Assembly: GCA_021732485.1 (NCBI GenBank)
Contig: JAKFUV010000003.1
Location: 1 to 64,000, forward strand
Direction of reading: 5' to 3'
DNA length: 64,000 bases
Origin: Hyphomicrobium sp.
GTDB taxonomy: Bacteria > Pseudomonadota > Alphaproteobacteria > Rhizobiales > Hyphomicrobiaceae
The position numbers and the translations under genes were made by a program. Below are positions 8,707-18,472 of this stretch, one piece after another (positions within the stretch are counted from its first letter, which is position 1; each line of letters starts with the position of its first letter). A model generated the notes under the pieces. The model saw nothing but the letters and a program-made list of their open reading frames with translations, was not told where the DNA came from and did no database searches.

Positions 8707-9192
8707 CGGTACTCCTCAAAAAGTTCAATGTTGCTGACAACCGCGGCGCGGGTTCAAAAGCCCCTGACGAAGCGTGGCCCGGACGCGGAAACCCCGTTCA
8801 AGTGTCACTTGGCACTTTGTGTTTGGGATCGGTGGTGATGGTGCTGGGAGGATGAAGCCGCGAGCGCCAGCTTCAACCGGAAGACCGCTTCGCCAAAACC
8901 TCCTGAAAGGAGCGGCGCAACGAAGGGTGAGCGAGGGTCGCTAGGCTCCGTGTTGCGGTGCGAAGGATAGGTCTAAAGCTTATGGCGGAAGTGCGGCACT
9001 CCGCGTTCTGACGCAGCGATGCGACCACCGGGCGCATTCAGGCTGATCGGTAGTCTTTGCCAATGCCTGTAAATTGTGCGTTGAACATGGAATAGTGCGC
9101 GCCGCGATCAGGGGAACCGCGAGTAAGGCCGGTGGGACGTATTGCGTGCCACAACCGATGCTTGGGGTTATTGAACAGCAGGGAGACGTCGG
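8707..9192. other. Intergenic region with divergent promoters
   Basis: About 485 bases between a minus-strand peptidase gene and a plus-strand membrane-protein gene. A short CCTCC-GAAA-GGAG hairpin lies near 8900. No open frame looks coding and I recognise no structured RNA. Confidence 0.4.
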
Positions 9193-9648
9193 ATGAATAT
9201 TCTAAAGAGCATCGTGCTTGGCTTTATCGCCGGTGCGATTGCAACACTAACAATCCACGAAGTCATAAGTTGGCTGTTTTTGAATTATTGGACGGGATGG
9301 GATCGCCAGTCCTGGAGCATGAACCCCGTATCTAATCCGTATTTCCCCGATTTCGTCGTGCCACAGATTGTCAGCGCCGCATTTTGGGGCGGAATGTGGG
9401 GCGGGCTGTTCGGCTTGATCCTCGGCGCGCGGCCGCAAGGCATGATGACCATTCGAGGGGCTATCCTCGGGATTTTCGGGCCAGCGCTGATCGGCGTTTT
9501 CATTCTCGTCCCACTTCTTACCGAGCGGTTCCCGCCATTCTTCGGCGGCGATATGAGCAAGATCATTCCCGTGCTGGCGATCCTCGCCGGCTATGGCGCT
9601 GTCACGGCATGGATCTATGCGTTTTTCCGCTACGGCCGGTTGCCGTAA
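9193..9648 (+). CDS. Four-helix integral membrane protein, function unknown
   Basis: A 151-residue protein with about four hydrophobic segments: ILKSIVLGFIAGAIATLT near the start, a glycine-rich second one (AAFWGGMWGGLFGLILGA), FGPALIGVFILVPLL, and VLAILAGYGAVTAWIYAFF at the end. The glycine pattern suggests tight helix packing. The start has GGGAGA before ATG. A strong terminator follows. I do not recognise a named family; it resembles small uncharacterised membrane proteins of alphaproteobacteria. Confidence 0.75.
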   Translation: MNILKSIVLGFIAGAIATLTIHEVISWLFLNYWTGWDRQSWSMNPVSNPYFPDFVVPQIVSAAFWGGMWGGLFGLILGARPQGMMTIRGAILGIFGPALIGVFILVPLLTERFPPFFGGDMSKIIPVLAILAGYGAVTAWIYAFFRYGRLP

Positions 9649-9670
9649 CGCAACTTGCCTGGATCCCAGA

Positions 9671-9699
9671 AGGCGGCGAAGTAGCGCCGCCTTTTTTTT
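9671..9699 (+). terminator. Rho-independent terminator
   Basis: Stem GGCGGCG (9672-9678) pairs with CGCCGCC (9685-9691) around a six-base loop and is followed by eight T residues. It ends the transcript of the membrane-protein gene just upstream. Confidence 0.92.
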
Positions 9700-9826
9700 G
9701 TTTCCCGGAGCGTTGAACGCTCGAAGCTCTCACCGTGAATGCGGGCAGCACCGCCTGCGATGCCGTATTGGCGTTCGCGGTAGTCCATGCGAGGCTTGCG
9801 TTTGACGGCATGGGAGGCGACGCAGT

Positions 9827-10234
9827 GTGAGCAAGTCCTTATTGGTGGTCGGATTTTTGATGCTGTGGGCGACTGCGACGGCAGCGATCGCTGTGACGGT
9901 ATCTGACACGGCCATTCGTGAGGTCATCTCGCAGCAGCTCAATGCTATCAACAATGATGACGGACAGGCCGCGTTTGCAATCGCTTCGCCGAACATTCAA
10001 ACGATGTTCGGCAGTCCGGCGACATTCATGTCAATGGTCGAGCGCGGCTATCCTCAGATCTATCGCTCGCGCAGCCATCGCTTTCTCAATATCGATGACA
10101 GTAGCGGAACGCTTCAGCAGCGTGTGCTGGTCGAGGGCGAAACCGGTTCGGTCATCGTGCGCTATGAAATGATCGAAATCGATGGCCGTTGGCGCATCAA
10201 CGGTTGCAGAATCGAAAAGGTCGAAGACGTTTAA
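9827..10234 (+). CDS. Exported DUF4864-like protein
   Basis: A 135-residue protein starting at a GTG that follows GGGAGG by six bases. Residues 1-22 are a signal peptide (LLVVGFLMLWATATAAIA). The body (REVISQQLNAINNDDGQAAF, then FMSMVERGYPQIY, and a closing DGRWRINGCRIEKV) matches DUF4864, an NTF2-like fold found in exported proteins of alphaproteobacteria; its function is unknown. A pair of palindromic repeats begins directly after the stop codon. Confidence 0.8.
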   Translation: MSKSLLVVGFLMLWATATAAIAVTVSDTAIREVISQQLNAINNDDGQAAFAIASPNIQTMFGSPATFMSMVERGYPQIYRSRSHRFLNIDDSSGTLQQRVLVEGETGSVIVRYEMIEIDGRWRINGCRIEKVEDV

Positions 10235-10334
10235 GTGCTTCCGGAAAAGTGGGAAGCGGTTTTCCGAAAAGAAGCACGACAAAACAGAGTGCTTCCAGAA
10301 AAGTAGGCACCGGTTTTCCGAAAAGAAGCACGAC
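10235..10334. repeat. Tandem pair of 46-bp palindromic (REP-like) elements
   Basis: Two copies, 10235-10280 and 10289-10334, 54 bp apart and differing at few positions. Each begins GTGCTTCC and ends GAAGCAC, with GGAAAA and TTTTCC as inner arms, so each can fold into a hairpin. Elements with the core GGAAAAGTGGGAA are scattered in Rhizobiales genomes. They lie between the DUF4864 stop and the lepA stop and may act as transcript ends. Confidence 0.8.
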
Positions 10335-10407
10335 AATATAAAGGGCGAGAGTCGGTCTATAACTCCACTAAAAGCGGACAGACCCTAGCGCAGCTTGGAA
10401 AACGACT

Positions 10408-12210
10408 TCAATTCTCATCCATCTTCAGTGCGGCGATGAAGGCTTGCTGCGGGATTTCGACCTTGCCGAACTCGCGCATCTTTTTCTTGCCGGCCTTCTG
10501 CTTGTCGAGCAGCTTGCGCTTGCGGGAAATGTCGCCGCCATAACACTTGGCGATCACATCCTTGCGCATGGCCTTGATGGTTTCGCGGGCAATCACCTTA
10601 GCGCCGATCGCAGCCTGGACTGGGATCTGGAACAGGTGGGGCTTGATCAACTCCTTCAGTTTCTCGCACATCGAGCGACCACGGCTTTCAGCGCGTGACC
10701 GGTGCACGACGATCGACAGCGCGTCGACGGGTTCGCTGTTGACCAGGATCGACAGCTTGACGAGGTCGCCTTCCTCGTACCCCTTGATGTGATAGTCGAA
10801 CGAGGCGTAGCCGCGCGACACGCTCTTCAGGCGGTCGTAGAAATCGAAGACCACTTCGTTGAGCGGCAGCTCGTAGATCGCCATCGCGCGGGAGCCGACG
10901 TAGGTCAGCTGCTTCTGGCGGCCGCGACGGTCTTGGCACAATTTCAGCACCGAGCCGAGATGCTCATCCGGCACCAAAATGGTGGCTTCAATCCACGGTT
11001 CCTCGATGTGCTCGATGCGCACGACCTCCGGCATGTCGGCCGGGTTGTGCATCTCCATCATCGTGCCGTCGGTCATCTTGAGGTGATAGATGACGCTCGG
11101 CGCCGTGGTGATCAGATCGAGGTTGAACTCGCGTTCGAGCCGCTCGGTGATGATTTCGAGATGTAACAGGCCGAGGAAACCGCAGCGAAAACCAAACCCG
11201 AGTGCGGCTGAGCTTTCGGCTTCGAATGAAAAGCTCGCGTCGTTGAGGCGAAGCTTGCCCATGGCTTCACGCAAGTCTTCGAAGTCGGCGGCGTCCACGG
11301 GAAACAGCCCGCAGAACACGACCGGCTGCGCCTGTTTGAAACCGGGCAACGCATGTTCGGTTGGGTTTTTGTCGTCGGTGATCGTGTCGCCGACGCGCGT
11401 GTCCGCGACCTCTTTGATGGCTGCTGTAAAAAATCCGACTTCGCCCGGTCCGAGTTCAGCAAGCATTTCCTGCTTGGGGCGAAAGATGCCGACGCGCTCA
11501 ACCTGATAGGTGCCGCCCGAGGCCATCATGTGGACCTTCTGGCCTCGCTTCAACATGCCGTCCACGATGCGAACCAAGACGACAACGCCAAGGTAGGCAT
11601 CGTACCAGCTGTCGATCAACATGGCCTTCAGGGGCTTCGTCACATCGCCAGTCGGTGGCGGCAAGCGCTCGACGATAGCCTCCAGGACGGCTTCGACGTT
11701 CAGCCCGGTTTTGGCCGAGACACCGATCGCATTCGACGCATCAATGCCAATGACGTCTTCGATCTGCTCCTTGACACGATCGGCGTCGGCGGCGGGGAGA
11801 TCGATTTTGTTCAGCACGGGCAGAATTTCGAGATTATTGTCGAGAGCCTGGTAGACGTTGGCGAGCGTCTGCGCTTCCACGCCCTGGCTGGCATCCACAA
11901 CCAAAATCGCGCCTTCACAAGCGGCAAGCGATCGCGAGACTTCATAGGCAAAATCGACGTGCCCTGGCGTGTCCATCAAGTTCAATTGATAGAGCTGCCC
12001 GTTCTTGGCTTTGTAATCGAGGCGAACGGTCTGCGCCTTGATGGTGATGCCGCGCTCGCGCTCGATATCCATCGAGTCGAGGATTTGCTCCTTCATCTCG
12101 CGGTTCGAGACATTGCCGCACAGCTGGATAAGCCGGTCTGACAACGTCGACTTGCCGTGGTCGATGTGGGCGATGATGGAGAAATTACGAATGTGGGACG
12201 TATCGGTCAT
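10408..12210 (-). CDS. lepA: Elongation factor 4 (LepA), ribosome back-translocase GTPase
   Basis: A 600-residue translational GTPase. G motifs: AHIDHGKST (G1), DTPGHVDF (G3) and NKIDLPAAD (G4). The LepA-specific C-terminal domain ends [21 protein letters not shown]. The frame is open 11 codons further, but the ATG at 12210 ([19 protein letters not shown]) matches the family start. LepA assists ribosome assembly and initiation under stress. It is transcribed alone, divergent from the phasin-like gene. Confidence 0.97.
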   Translation of the reverse strand: MTDTSHIRNFSIIAHIDHGKSTLSDRLIQLCGNVSNREMKEQILDSMDIERERGITIKAQTVRLDYKAKNGQLYQLNLMDTPGHVDFAYEVSRSLAACEGAILVVDASQGVEAQTLANVYQALDNNLEILPVLNKIDLPAADADRVKEQIEDVIGIDASNAIGVSAKTGLNVEAVLEAIVERLPPPTGDVTKPLKAMLIDSWYDAYLGVVVLVRIVDGMLKRGQKVHMMASGGTYQVERVGIFRPKQEMLAELGPGEVGFFTAAIKEVADTRVGDTITDDKNPTEHALPGFKQAQPVVFCGLFPVDAADFEDLREAMGKLRLNDASFSFEAESSAALGFGFRCGFLGLLHLEIITERLEREFNLDLITTAPSVIYHLKMTDGTMMEMHNPADMPEVVRIEHIEEPWIEATILVPDEHLGSVLKLCQDRRGRQKQLTYVGSRAMAIYELPLNEVVFDFYDRLKSVSRGYASFDYHIKGYEEGDLVKLSILVNSEPVDALSIVVHRSRAESRGRSMCEKLKELIKPHLFQIPVQAAIGAKVIARETIKAMRKDVIAKCYGGDISRKRKLLDKQKAGKKKMREFGKVEIPQQAFIAALKMDEN

Positions 12211-12382
12211 GCGCGGCTCATAGCACCCGGAACCCGTCGGCAAAAGGGGCGTTGGAAACCTCGGGCAAGGCGTCGCAACGTCGAAATGCGGTTACGGTCA
12301 GCAGGACTGGCTAGTTCTGCGCGTCCGTGCGAGAAACCAAGTCTGGTCCTTTGATCCCCCCGCATCATCAGGAGACTCCGTT

Positions 12383-12961
12383 ATGGCAAACTCACCGTTC
12401 GACTCAAACCCAGCCTTCGCGAAAATGAGTGACGAGGCCCGCAAGTCGGTCACACAGGCCTTCGACGCCATGTCGAGCTGGCGCGACCAGATGTCGGAGA
12501 TGGGCGAAAAAAACAGTGAAGCAGTTTTCGACAAAATGGCTGAAGCCGCCAAGGCGCTCGGCTGGCCGACCGAATTCGTTGAAATGAGCCGCAAGCAGGT
12601 GCAGACGGCTTCGAAAATGCAAACCCAGATGATCGGCCAAGTCATGGAAACTTGGCAGCAGCAGATGACCAATCCCGGCAGCGCGATCAAAATGCCGTCG
12701 TTCAACGGCCCTGGCTTTCAGATGCCAACCTTCCCTGGATTTCCGGCGTTCCCGTCGGCGAGTACGGGCGGATCACCATTTCCCGGCTTTGGCGACATGA
12801 GCGCCATGGGTGGTAACCCGATGCAAATGTGGATGCAGGCTGCCGAAATGTGGCAGAAGAACTGGCAGCAAGCTCTCGGCAGTTGGGTTGAGGCGCAGTC
12901 GAGCATGATGTCGCCGGGCGGTGCTGGCAAAAGCTCGCCCACCAAACCGACGGCCCGCTAA
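12383..12961 (+). CDS. Phasin-like or PHA-granule-associated protein
   Basis: A 192-residue protein with amphipathic helices at both ends (residues about 10-95 and 150-180) and a middle rich in Pro, Gly, Phe and Met (PTFPGFPAFPS). Many Gln and Met residues and no cysteine. This composition resembles phasins and PhaM/PhaE-like PHA-associated proteins, which coat granules or activate the synthase. No exact family can be proved by eye; phaZ 5.6 kb away makes a PHA role plausible. The ribosome site is AGGAGA before ATG, and a strong terminator follows. Confidence 0.6.
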   Translation: MANSPFDSNPAFAKMSDEARKSVTQAFDAMSSWRDQMSEMGEKNSEAVFDKMAEAAKALGWPTEFVEMSRKQVQTASKMQTQMIGQVMETWQQQMTNPGSAIKMPSFNGPGFQMPTFPGFPAFPSASTGGSPFPGFGDMSAMGGNPMQMWMQAAEMWQKNWQQALGSWVEAQSSMMSPGGAGKSSPTKPTAR

Positions 12962-13020
12962 CGGCGCGACGTCGGCTAGCGCTGGACGTCGGTCACGCGG
13001 AACTGCAAGTGGCCCTTCTC

Positions 13021-13052
13021 AACAGCCAGCCCTCCGGCTGGCTGTTTGCATT
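13021..13052 (+). terminator. Rho-independent terminator of the phasin-like gene
   Basis: Eleven-base arms AACAGCCAGCC (13021-13031) and GGCTGGCTGTT (13036-13046) pair perfectly around a CTCC loop, with TTTT shortly after. Confidence 0.85.
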
Positions 13053-13211
13053 TTACCGTTACTGTGACTATCAGCAAGCGACGTGTGAACGATGGTTTGG
13101 TCGACAAAAAACATGCGCACGCTTCAGAGCGGTAGATGTCCGCCATAGCACTAAGAGGGGAAGCGGGCTGTGCGCTGGCAATCTGCCCGGCGCTCAAAGC
13201 GCTAAAGCGAC

Positions 13212-14780
13212 ATGACAACGACGACGCCCGACCTCACTGCCGCAAAGCCAGCGACCATTGGTCGTGACCTCCTGGCGTCGCTCGTCGTCTTTCTCGTGGC
13301 TTTGCCGCTGTGCATGGGTGTGGCGATTGCCTCTGGCCTGCCGCCGACAGCGGGTCTGATCACCGGCATTGTCGGCGGCATCGTCGTTGGCTCGATCTCA
13401 GGATCGCCGCTTCAGGTCAGCGGACCAGCAGCCGGACTAACGGTTCTCGTTTGGATGTACGTCGCGCAAAACGGCGCCGGGATGCTTGGTGTTGCGGTTC
13501 TTTTTGCAGGTCTGCTGCAAATTCTGGCGGGCGTTTTGAAGCTCGGTCAGTGGTTTCGCGCTGTCTCCCCAGCCGTCATTCACGGCATGCTTGCCGGCAT
13601 TGGAATTCTAATTTTCGCCTCCCAGTTCCACGTCATGCTTGATGGCAAGCCAATTGGCTCAGGCATCCAGAATCTGCTCGGCATTCCCGGCGCGCTTTTG
13701 GCGGCGTTGCAGGCGGGCGATAGCCGGTTGACAGCCGCCGAAGTGGGGCTGTTGACGGTCATCGTCATCGCCGGTTGGAGCGCGTTTGCGCCGAAGTGGT
13801 TGAAGGTGGTGCCAGCTCCACTTGTCGGCGTTGTCGTCGCCATGATCGCCGCAGCCGTGCTGCACCTTGACGCCATCAAATTCGTCGACGTGCCGGACAA
13901 CATATGGGCGTGGTCGATGGAAAACTATCCGACCGTCGACAAGCTGATGCGGATTTTTGAGACGCCAATCTTAATCGGAGCGATCTCAATTGCTTTTATC
14001 GCCAGCGCCGAAACGTTGCTGTGCGCGACGGCTGTCGATCAAATGCACGCCGGTCCGCGCACCAAGTATGACAAAGAGCTGACCGCACAAGGCGTCGGCA
14101 ACACCCTTTGCGGCATGCTCGGCGTGCTGCCTATGACAGGCGTCATCGTGCGATCCGGCGCCAATGTCGAAGCCGGAGCGCAAACGCGCTTGTCGGCGGT
14201 CTTGCATGGCGTGTGGCTGCTGCTGTTCGTCAGTGTGCTGCCATTTACACTGAAGTATATTCCGCTGTCCGCCCTCGCGGCCGTGCTGGTCTACACCGGC
14301 TACAAGCTCGCCTATCCGAAAATCGTGCCGACTCTTTTGAAGTTTGGGCGCGGCGAAGTTCTGATCTACGCAGTCACGATCGTGACGATCGTCACGACGG
14401 ATTTGTTGAAGGGCGTGGTGCTCGGGTTGGTGCTGTCTCTGTCCAAGCTGCTGTTCGCATTTTCCCATCTCGAAATCCGCAAAGACGAGAACGCGGCGAA
14501 CGGCAACGTCGACCTGCATTTGTCGGGTTCGGCGACGCTCGTTCGTTTGCCGCTGCTTGCAACGACGCTCGAAGACCTCAAGCCGGGCTCAAACGTCAAA
14601 GTCCACATCGGTGGGCTCGATTACATTGATCACGCCTGCATCGATCTGCTGACCAATTGGGATCGCCAGCACACAGCAACCGGCGGGTCGCTGGAAATCG
14701 AGTGGGCGGGTCTCAAGAACCGTTATCAGCAAAAAAGCGGAACCGCGGCCGAGCGCCAGGCGGCGAAAAACGGTGGATAG
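13212..14780 (+). CDS. SulP-family anion transporter with STAS domain
   Basis: A 522-residue inner-membrane transporter. Residues about 15-420 form a dozen membrane segments, with the SulP pattern PTAGLITGIVGGI, SPLQVSGPAAGL and the later SAETLLCATAVDQMH and LPMTGVIVRSGANVEAGA. Residues about 435-510 are a short STAS domain (VHIGGLDYIDHACIDLL). SulP members move sulfate, bicarbonate or other anions; the substrate cannot be read from sequence. Because no carbonic anhydrase or sulfate-assimilation gene is next to it, neither is favoured. It is convergent to the following hydroxylase-type gene. Confidence 0.88.
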   Translation: MTTTTPDLTAAKPATIGRDLLASLVVFLVALPLCMGVAIASGLPPTAGLITGIVGGIVVGSISGSPLQVSGPAAGLTVLVWMYVAQNGAGMLGVAVLFAGLLQILAGVLKLGQWFRAVSPAVIHGMLAGIGILIFASQFHVMLDGKPIGSGIQNLLGIPGALLAALQAGDSRLTAAEVGLLTVIVIAGWSAFAPKWLKVVPAPLVGVVVAMIAAAVLHLDAIKFVDVPDNIWAWSMENYPTVDKLMRIFETPILIGAISIAFIASAETLLCATAVDQMHAGPRTKYDKELTAQGVGNTLCGMLGVLPMTGVIVRSGANVEAGAQTRLSAVLHGVWLLLFVSVLPFTLKYIPLSALAAVLVYTGYKLAYPKIVPTLLKFGRGEVLIYAVTIVTIVTTDLLKGVVLGLVLSLSKLLFAFSHLEIRKDENAANGNVDLHLSGSATLVRLPLLATTLEDLKPGSNVKVHIGGLDYIDHACIDLLTNWDRQHTATGGSLEIEWAGLKNRYQQKSGTAAERQAAKNGG

Positions 14781-14823
14781 CCGTCGCACGAAACCGTTTT
14801 AAATTGCCGCAAATGATCGGGCG

Positions 14824-15846
14824 CTAAGCTCCGACTGACTGCGGCGCATGGCTGGACGGCTTGCCAGCATTGTCCGCCGGGCTAAATCGCGCCCTAAACA
14901 GCCGCGCGGCCGCCACGAACGGACGACCGAAGATTACGCCCAACGATCGGAAATCGCTCGTTTCGTCGCCAATGCCAAAACCCTCAATTTCGCGCCCGCG
15001 CGGAATATGCAGGGTGCCAGCCATGCGATCCCAGACCGCCAGCGCTCCCCCCAAGTTCTTGTCGAAGTGTTCTACTTTGTTGGAGTGATGGATGTGATGC
15101 ATCGCCGGAGAAATCAGCCATTTCTCGACGCGCGGGCCAAACGACACCCAGAACGGTGAATGCCGCAGCACGCCGCCGAACACATTGAACGCCACCAGAA
15201 AGATGTTGGCGCCGGCGACTGTCGTGGCCGTCAACTGATCTCCGAACAGGGCGATGAAAATTCCATTCACGACACCCAAGCCCATCGCGAGCAGCGCGCC
15301 GGTTAGCACTACTTCGACTGGGTGATGGCGCTCCGACGTTGCAAAATTCAGCACTTCCGCAGAGTGGTGAACTTTGTGAAATTCCCACAATTCAGGGATG
15401 CGGTGGAAGGTGTAATGCGCATACCAGCGCAGAAAATCATCGACGACGAACAACATCAGGGTCAGCGCGCCGCCGAGCGCCACGGCCGTGCCATCGGTTG
15501 CGTCGCCGGACACGCCAAGGCTATGCAGCGCGCCTGCGACCGCAGTTGAAACCGTGTTCCAATGCAAAACCAAGGCTGAGAGAACGGTCGCGCGCAGCAC
15601 CGGCGTGATGACGACGATCAGGTAATCATTCATCGCGCTTTGCGACAGCCAGACGCGCTTGTCCAGCAGCGTGGTGGTGAAGTCCACGGCCTCATTGTGC
15701 CGGCGGTAGGCGTAGGCTGCGAGCAGCAGGCCGGTCAGACAGTAGAACCAGTAGTAGCGCGCTGTGGCGTCCGTCAAAAAATCGTAAAGCGGCAGCAGCG
15801 CGCCGGTGACGGCCCGGATTACGGTGATCTGGATCCACTCGAACAC
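14824..15846 (-). CDS. Fatty acid hydroxylase / sterol desaturase family membrane enzyme
   Basis: A di-iron membrane oxygenase of about 340 residues. The eight-histidine signature is present: HYTFH, then HKVHHS, a pair in SERHHPVE, and HHIHHS. Four to six hydrophobic segments surround it. Relatives hydroxylate or desaturate lipids such as hopanoid, sterol or fatty-acid chains; the substrate is unknown here. I prefer the GTG at 15846 because AGAGGGCGGA precedes it; a TTG at 15879 would add 11 residues. The gene is convergent with the SulP gene and divergent from mbfA. Confidence 0.85.
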   Translation of the reverse strand: MFEWIQITVIRAVTGALLPLYDFLTDATARYYWFYCLTGLLLAAYAYRRHNEAVDFTTTLLDKRVWLSQSAMNDYLIVVITPVLRATVLSALVLHWNTVSTAVAGALHSLGVSGDATDGTAVALGGALTLMLFVVDDFLRWYAHYTFHRIPELWEFHKVHHSAEVLNFATSERHHPVEVVLTGALLAMGLGVVNGIFIALFGDQLTATTVAGANIFLVAFNVFGGVLRHSPFWVSFGPRVEKWLISPAMHHIHHSNKVEHFDKNLGGALAVWDRMAGTLHIPRGREIEGFGIGDETSDFRSLGVIFGRPFVAAARLFRARFSPADNAGKPSSHAPQSVGA

Positions 15847-16045
15847 GGTCCGCCCTCTGCGCTGCCGAAACTTCGGCAAGAGCCTATTCGGGCACCGTGA
15901 AGAACCGCTTAACCCGGCAAAGAAGGGGTCACGCTATTTGGCCGCCCGACGGCTCCGGCGGGCGAAGTCGGGCGAGGGCGCGCGAGCATCTGCGCAAGAC
16001 GCCCGGCCGCCATGGTCACCCCCCCCCTTCCAAACCGATGCGACC

Positions 16046-16068
16046 TTTATTAGAATAATTCTAATCAA
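16046..16068. promoter_or_regulatory. Irr box (iron control element) upstream of mbfA
   Basis: The arms ATTAGAAT (16049-16056) and ATTCTAAT (16058-16065) form a near-perfect palindrome around one base, preceded by TTT. This fits the ICE motif bound by the heme-regulated protein Irr in Rhizobiales. It lies 31 bases before the mbfA start. Irr is known to repress mbfA under low iron in Agrobacterium and Bradyrhizobium. Confidence 0.75.
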
Positions 16069-16096
16069 TGGCGAGGCATTACAAGGGGAAGTATCG

Positions 16097-17053
16097 ATGC
16101 GCCGGTTTGCAGAACTCGAAGAGCGCGAACTTCTGGCCCTCGCCATCGCGCTGGAAGAAGAACATGGCCGCATCTACGGGGAATACGCTGCTGGACTGGC
16201 CGACAGCTTTCCGGCGTCCGCCAAGGTTTTCGCCGGCATGGCGGCTGAAGAAAACGAGCATCGCCGTTGGCTGATCGAGCTCTATCAGCGCAAATTCGGC
16301 GAACACATTCCGCTGATCCGGCGCCAGGACGTTTCGGGCTTTGTGCGCCACGAGCCGATCTGGATGATCCGCCCGCTCGGCTTAGACAAAGTGCGCGCCC
16401 AGGCGGAGGCCATCGAGACTGAGACGCGGCAGTTCTATCGCTCGGCGCTGGCGCGCACCACGGACGCCTCGATCCGCAAACTTCTCGGCGATCTGATCGC
16501 AGCCGAAGACGCTCATGTCAGCTTGGCGCATTCGCTGGGCGACAGCGAGCTGACCAACGACGTGAAGTCGGTCGAAGCTGCCACGGAACGCCGCGCTTTC
16601 GTGTTGCAGTATGTGCAACCCGGCTTGACCGGTTTGATCGACGGATCGGTTTCAACCTTGGCGCCCATTTTTGCCGCAGCATTTGCCACGCACAACACGT
16701 GGCAAACATTTCTCGTCGGACTAGCGGCGTCCATCGGTGCGGGTATCTCGATGGGGATTGCCGAGGCCATGGCCGACGATGGGCTGATCTCCGGGCGCGG
16801 ACATCCCTGGGCGCGCGGTGCGATCACCGGCCTCATGACGGCGCTTGGCGGCCTCGGCCACACGCTGCCCTATTTGATCCCGGATTTCAAAGTCGCGACC
16901 ACGCTGGCGGTCGCCGTGGTGCTGGTCGAGTTGTGGCTGATCGCCTGGATCCGCGCTCGCTACATGGACACCAAATTCATGCGCGCGGCACTTGAAGTCG
17001 TGGCCGGCGGACTTCTGGTGTTTGCGGTCGGTATCGCCATCGGTAGCGCATGA
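16097..17053 (+). CDS. mbfA: Membrane-bound ferritin MbfA, iron exporter
   Basis: A 318-residue two-domain protein. Residues 1-160 are a rubrerythrin/ferritin-like helical domain with ExxH-type ligands (EEEHGRIYGEYA, AEENEHRRWLIELY, IETETRQFY, AEDAHVSLAH). Residues about 170-318 are a VIT1/CCC1-like membrane domain (GLIDGSVSTLAPIFAAAF, GAGISMGIAEA). This architecture defines MbfA, which exports iron and protects against iron and peroxide stress. The start at 16097 (MRRFAELEERELLALA) matches the family; AAGGGGA is upstream. The Irr box just in front gives a clear regulatory link. Confidence 0.92.
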   Translation: MRRFAELEERELLALAIALEEEHGRIYGEYAAGLADSFPASAKVFAGMAAEENEHRRWLIELYQRKFGEHIPLIRRQDVSGFVRHEPIWMIRPLGLDKVRAQAEAIETETRQFYRSALARTTDASIRKLLGDLIAAEDAHVSLAHSLGDSELTNDVKSVEAATERRAFVLQYVQPGLTGLIDGSVSTLAPIFAAAFATHNTWQTFLVGLAASIGAGISMGIAEAMADDGLISGRGHPWARGAITGLMTALGGLGHTLPYLIPDFKVATTLAVAVVLVELWLIAWIRARYMDTKFMRAALEVVAGGLLVFAVGIAIGSA

Positions 17054-17166
17054 GACATGTCGTCCATCAGCGGCCTGCCTGTCTTAGTAGAGCCACACTC
17101 TCTTGACGCCATGGGATTAGCCGGCACAGTGCCGCCGTCGATCCCGTCGTCCGAGGTTTTGATCCC

Positions 17167-18423
17167 ATGCCGACTTCGCCGTTTGCCGCACGCGCTGCCG
17201 CGATGTGCCTATCTCTCATCGCGCCGTTGGTGCTGTCGCAGACGGCCCACGCCGAAGCCGTGCCGCCCCCCGCGCCGAACAAGCGCAATTGCCAGAACAC
17301 CGAACCATTTCCGCGCTGGCTCGCAGCCTTCAAACAGGAAGCCCTTGCCGAGGGCATCAAGGCGCAAACGATTGAGGCCGCGATCGGCGGCATGAGCCCC
17401 GATCAAAGCGTCATCTCGCGCGATCGCAAGCAGGGTTTCTTCAACCAGACATTCCTTGAATTCTACGGCAAGCTGGCGACCAACAGCCGCTATCAAATGG
17501 GCCGGTCCTATCTGCAGAAACACAAAGCCATTTTCGACCGCGCCGAGCAAGACTACGGCGTTCCGGGACCGGTCATCACCGGATTTTGGGCGCTCGAAAG
17601 TGATTTCGGCGTTGGCATGGGCAACTTACCGGTGTTGCGTTCATTATTGACGCTGGCCTGGGATTGCCGTCGTGGCGAATTGTTTCGCGGTGAACTCAAG
17701 GGCGCGATGATGATCATCGAACGGGGCTATCTGCGCGCCGACGAAATGATCGGGTCATGGGCCGGCGAGCTTGGACAAACCCAGTTTCTGCCGCGCCACT
17801 ATCTGAACTTTGCCATCGACTATGACAACGATGGCCGCCGTGATCTCATCCGGGACATTCCCGATATCATTGGCTCGACGGCCAGTTTCATCAATCATCT
17901 TGGCTGGAAGGCCGGCGAGCCCTGGCTTGAAGAGGTGCGGCTGACGCGCGAGCTTGATTGGGAACAGGCTGATCTCACCATTCAACATCCCCGTTCGACG
18001 TGGGCGTCGTGGGGGGTCCAGGCACGTGATGGCGCGCTGCCCGCCGATGGGCTCAATGCCTCGCTGTTGCTGCCGATGGGCCGCAACGGTCCAGCGTTTC
18101 TCGCGTACCCGAATTTTCGCGTGTATCTGCAGTGGAACCAGTCGCTGACGTATGCGACGACGGCCGCGCATTTAGCGGCGCGCATGGCGGGCGCACCGTC
18201 CTTGGGACGTGGCAATGGCGGATCAATCGACACGCTTGGTTATGAGCAGGTGAAAGAGCTCCAAACGCTGCTCAAGCGTCGCGGCTTCGATGTCGGCGAC
18301 ATCGACGGCAAGCTTGGCGCCGGCACGCGCAAAGCGGTCAAGGAAATGCAGATCAAATTCGATTTGCCGGCCGACAGCTATCCGACGTCGGAGCTGCTGA
18401 ACGCCATGCGCAGCTCCGGCTGA
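17167..18423 (+). CDS. MltB-type lytic murein transglycosylase with peptidoglycan-binding domain
   Basis: A 418-residue exported enzyme. Residues 1-30 are a signal peptide ending QTAHAEA. Residues about 45-340 are an SLT_2 domain; the catalytic Glu is in FWALESDFG, followed by GNLPVLRSLLTLAWDCRR and ELGQTQFLPRHYLNFA. Residues about 355-415 are a PG_binding_1 domain (LQTLLKRRGFDVGDIDGKLGAGTRKAVK). There is no lipobox cysteine, so it is probably soluble in the periplasm rather than a lipoprotein like E. coli MltB. It cleaves glycan strands with formation of anhydromuropeptides. Confidence 0.93.
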   Translation: MPTSPFAARAAAMCLSLIAPLVLSQTAHAEAVPPPAPNKRNCQNTEPFPRWLAAFKQEALAEGIKAQTIEAAIGGMSPDQSVISRDRKQGFFNQTFLEFYGKLATNSRYQMGRSYLQKHKAIFDRAEQDYGVPGPVITGFWALESDFGVGMGNLPVLRSLLTLAWDCRRGELFRGELKGAMMIIERGYLRADEMIGSWAGELGQTQFLPRHYLNFAIDYDNDGRRDLIRDIPDIIGSTASFINHLGWKAGEPWLEEVRLTRELDWEQADLTIQHPRSTWASWGVQARDGALPADGLNASLLLPMGRNGPAFLAYPNFRVYLQWNQSLTYATTAAHLAARMAGAPSLGRGNGGSIDTLGYEQVKELQTLLKRRGFDVGDIDGKLGAGTRKAVKEMQIKFDLPADSYPTSELLNAMRSSG

Positions 18424-18472
18424 ACGAGGCACACACTGACTGCCTTATGTTCGGCCCAGCTCCGCTTGCGAT

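Noticed and set aside
8890-8925. CCTCC/GGAG hairpin as a small regulatory RNA
   Set aside because: The stem is only four to five pairs, with no clear promoter or terminator; a chance match is likely.
14380-14400. Palindrome GTCACGATCGTGAC inside the SulP gene
   Set aside because: It lies in the middle of a conserved membrane segment coding for repeated Val-Thr-Ile; it is explained by codon use.
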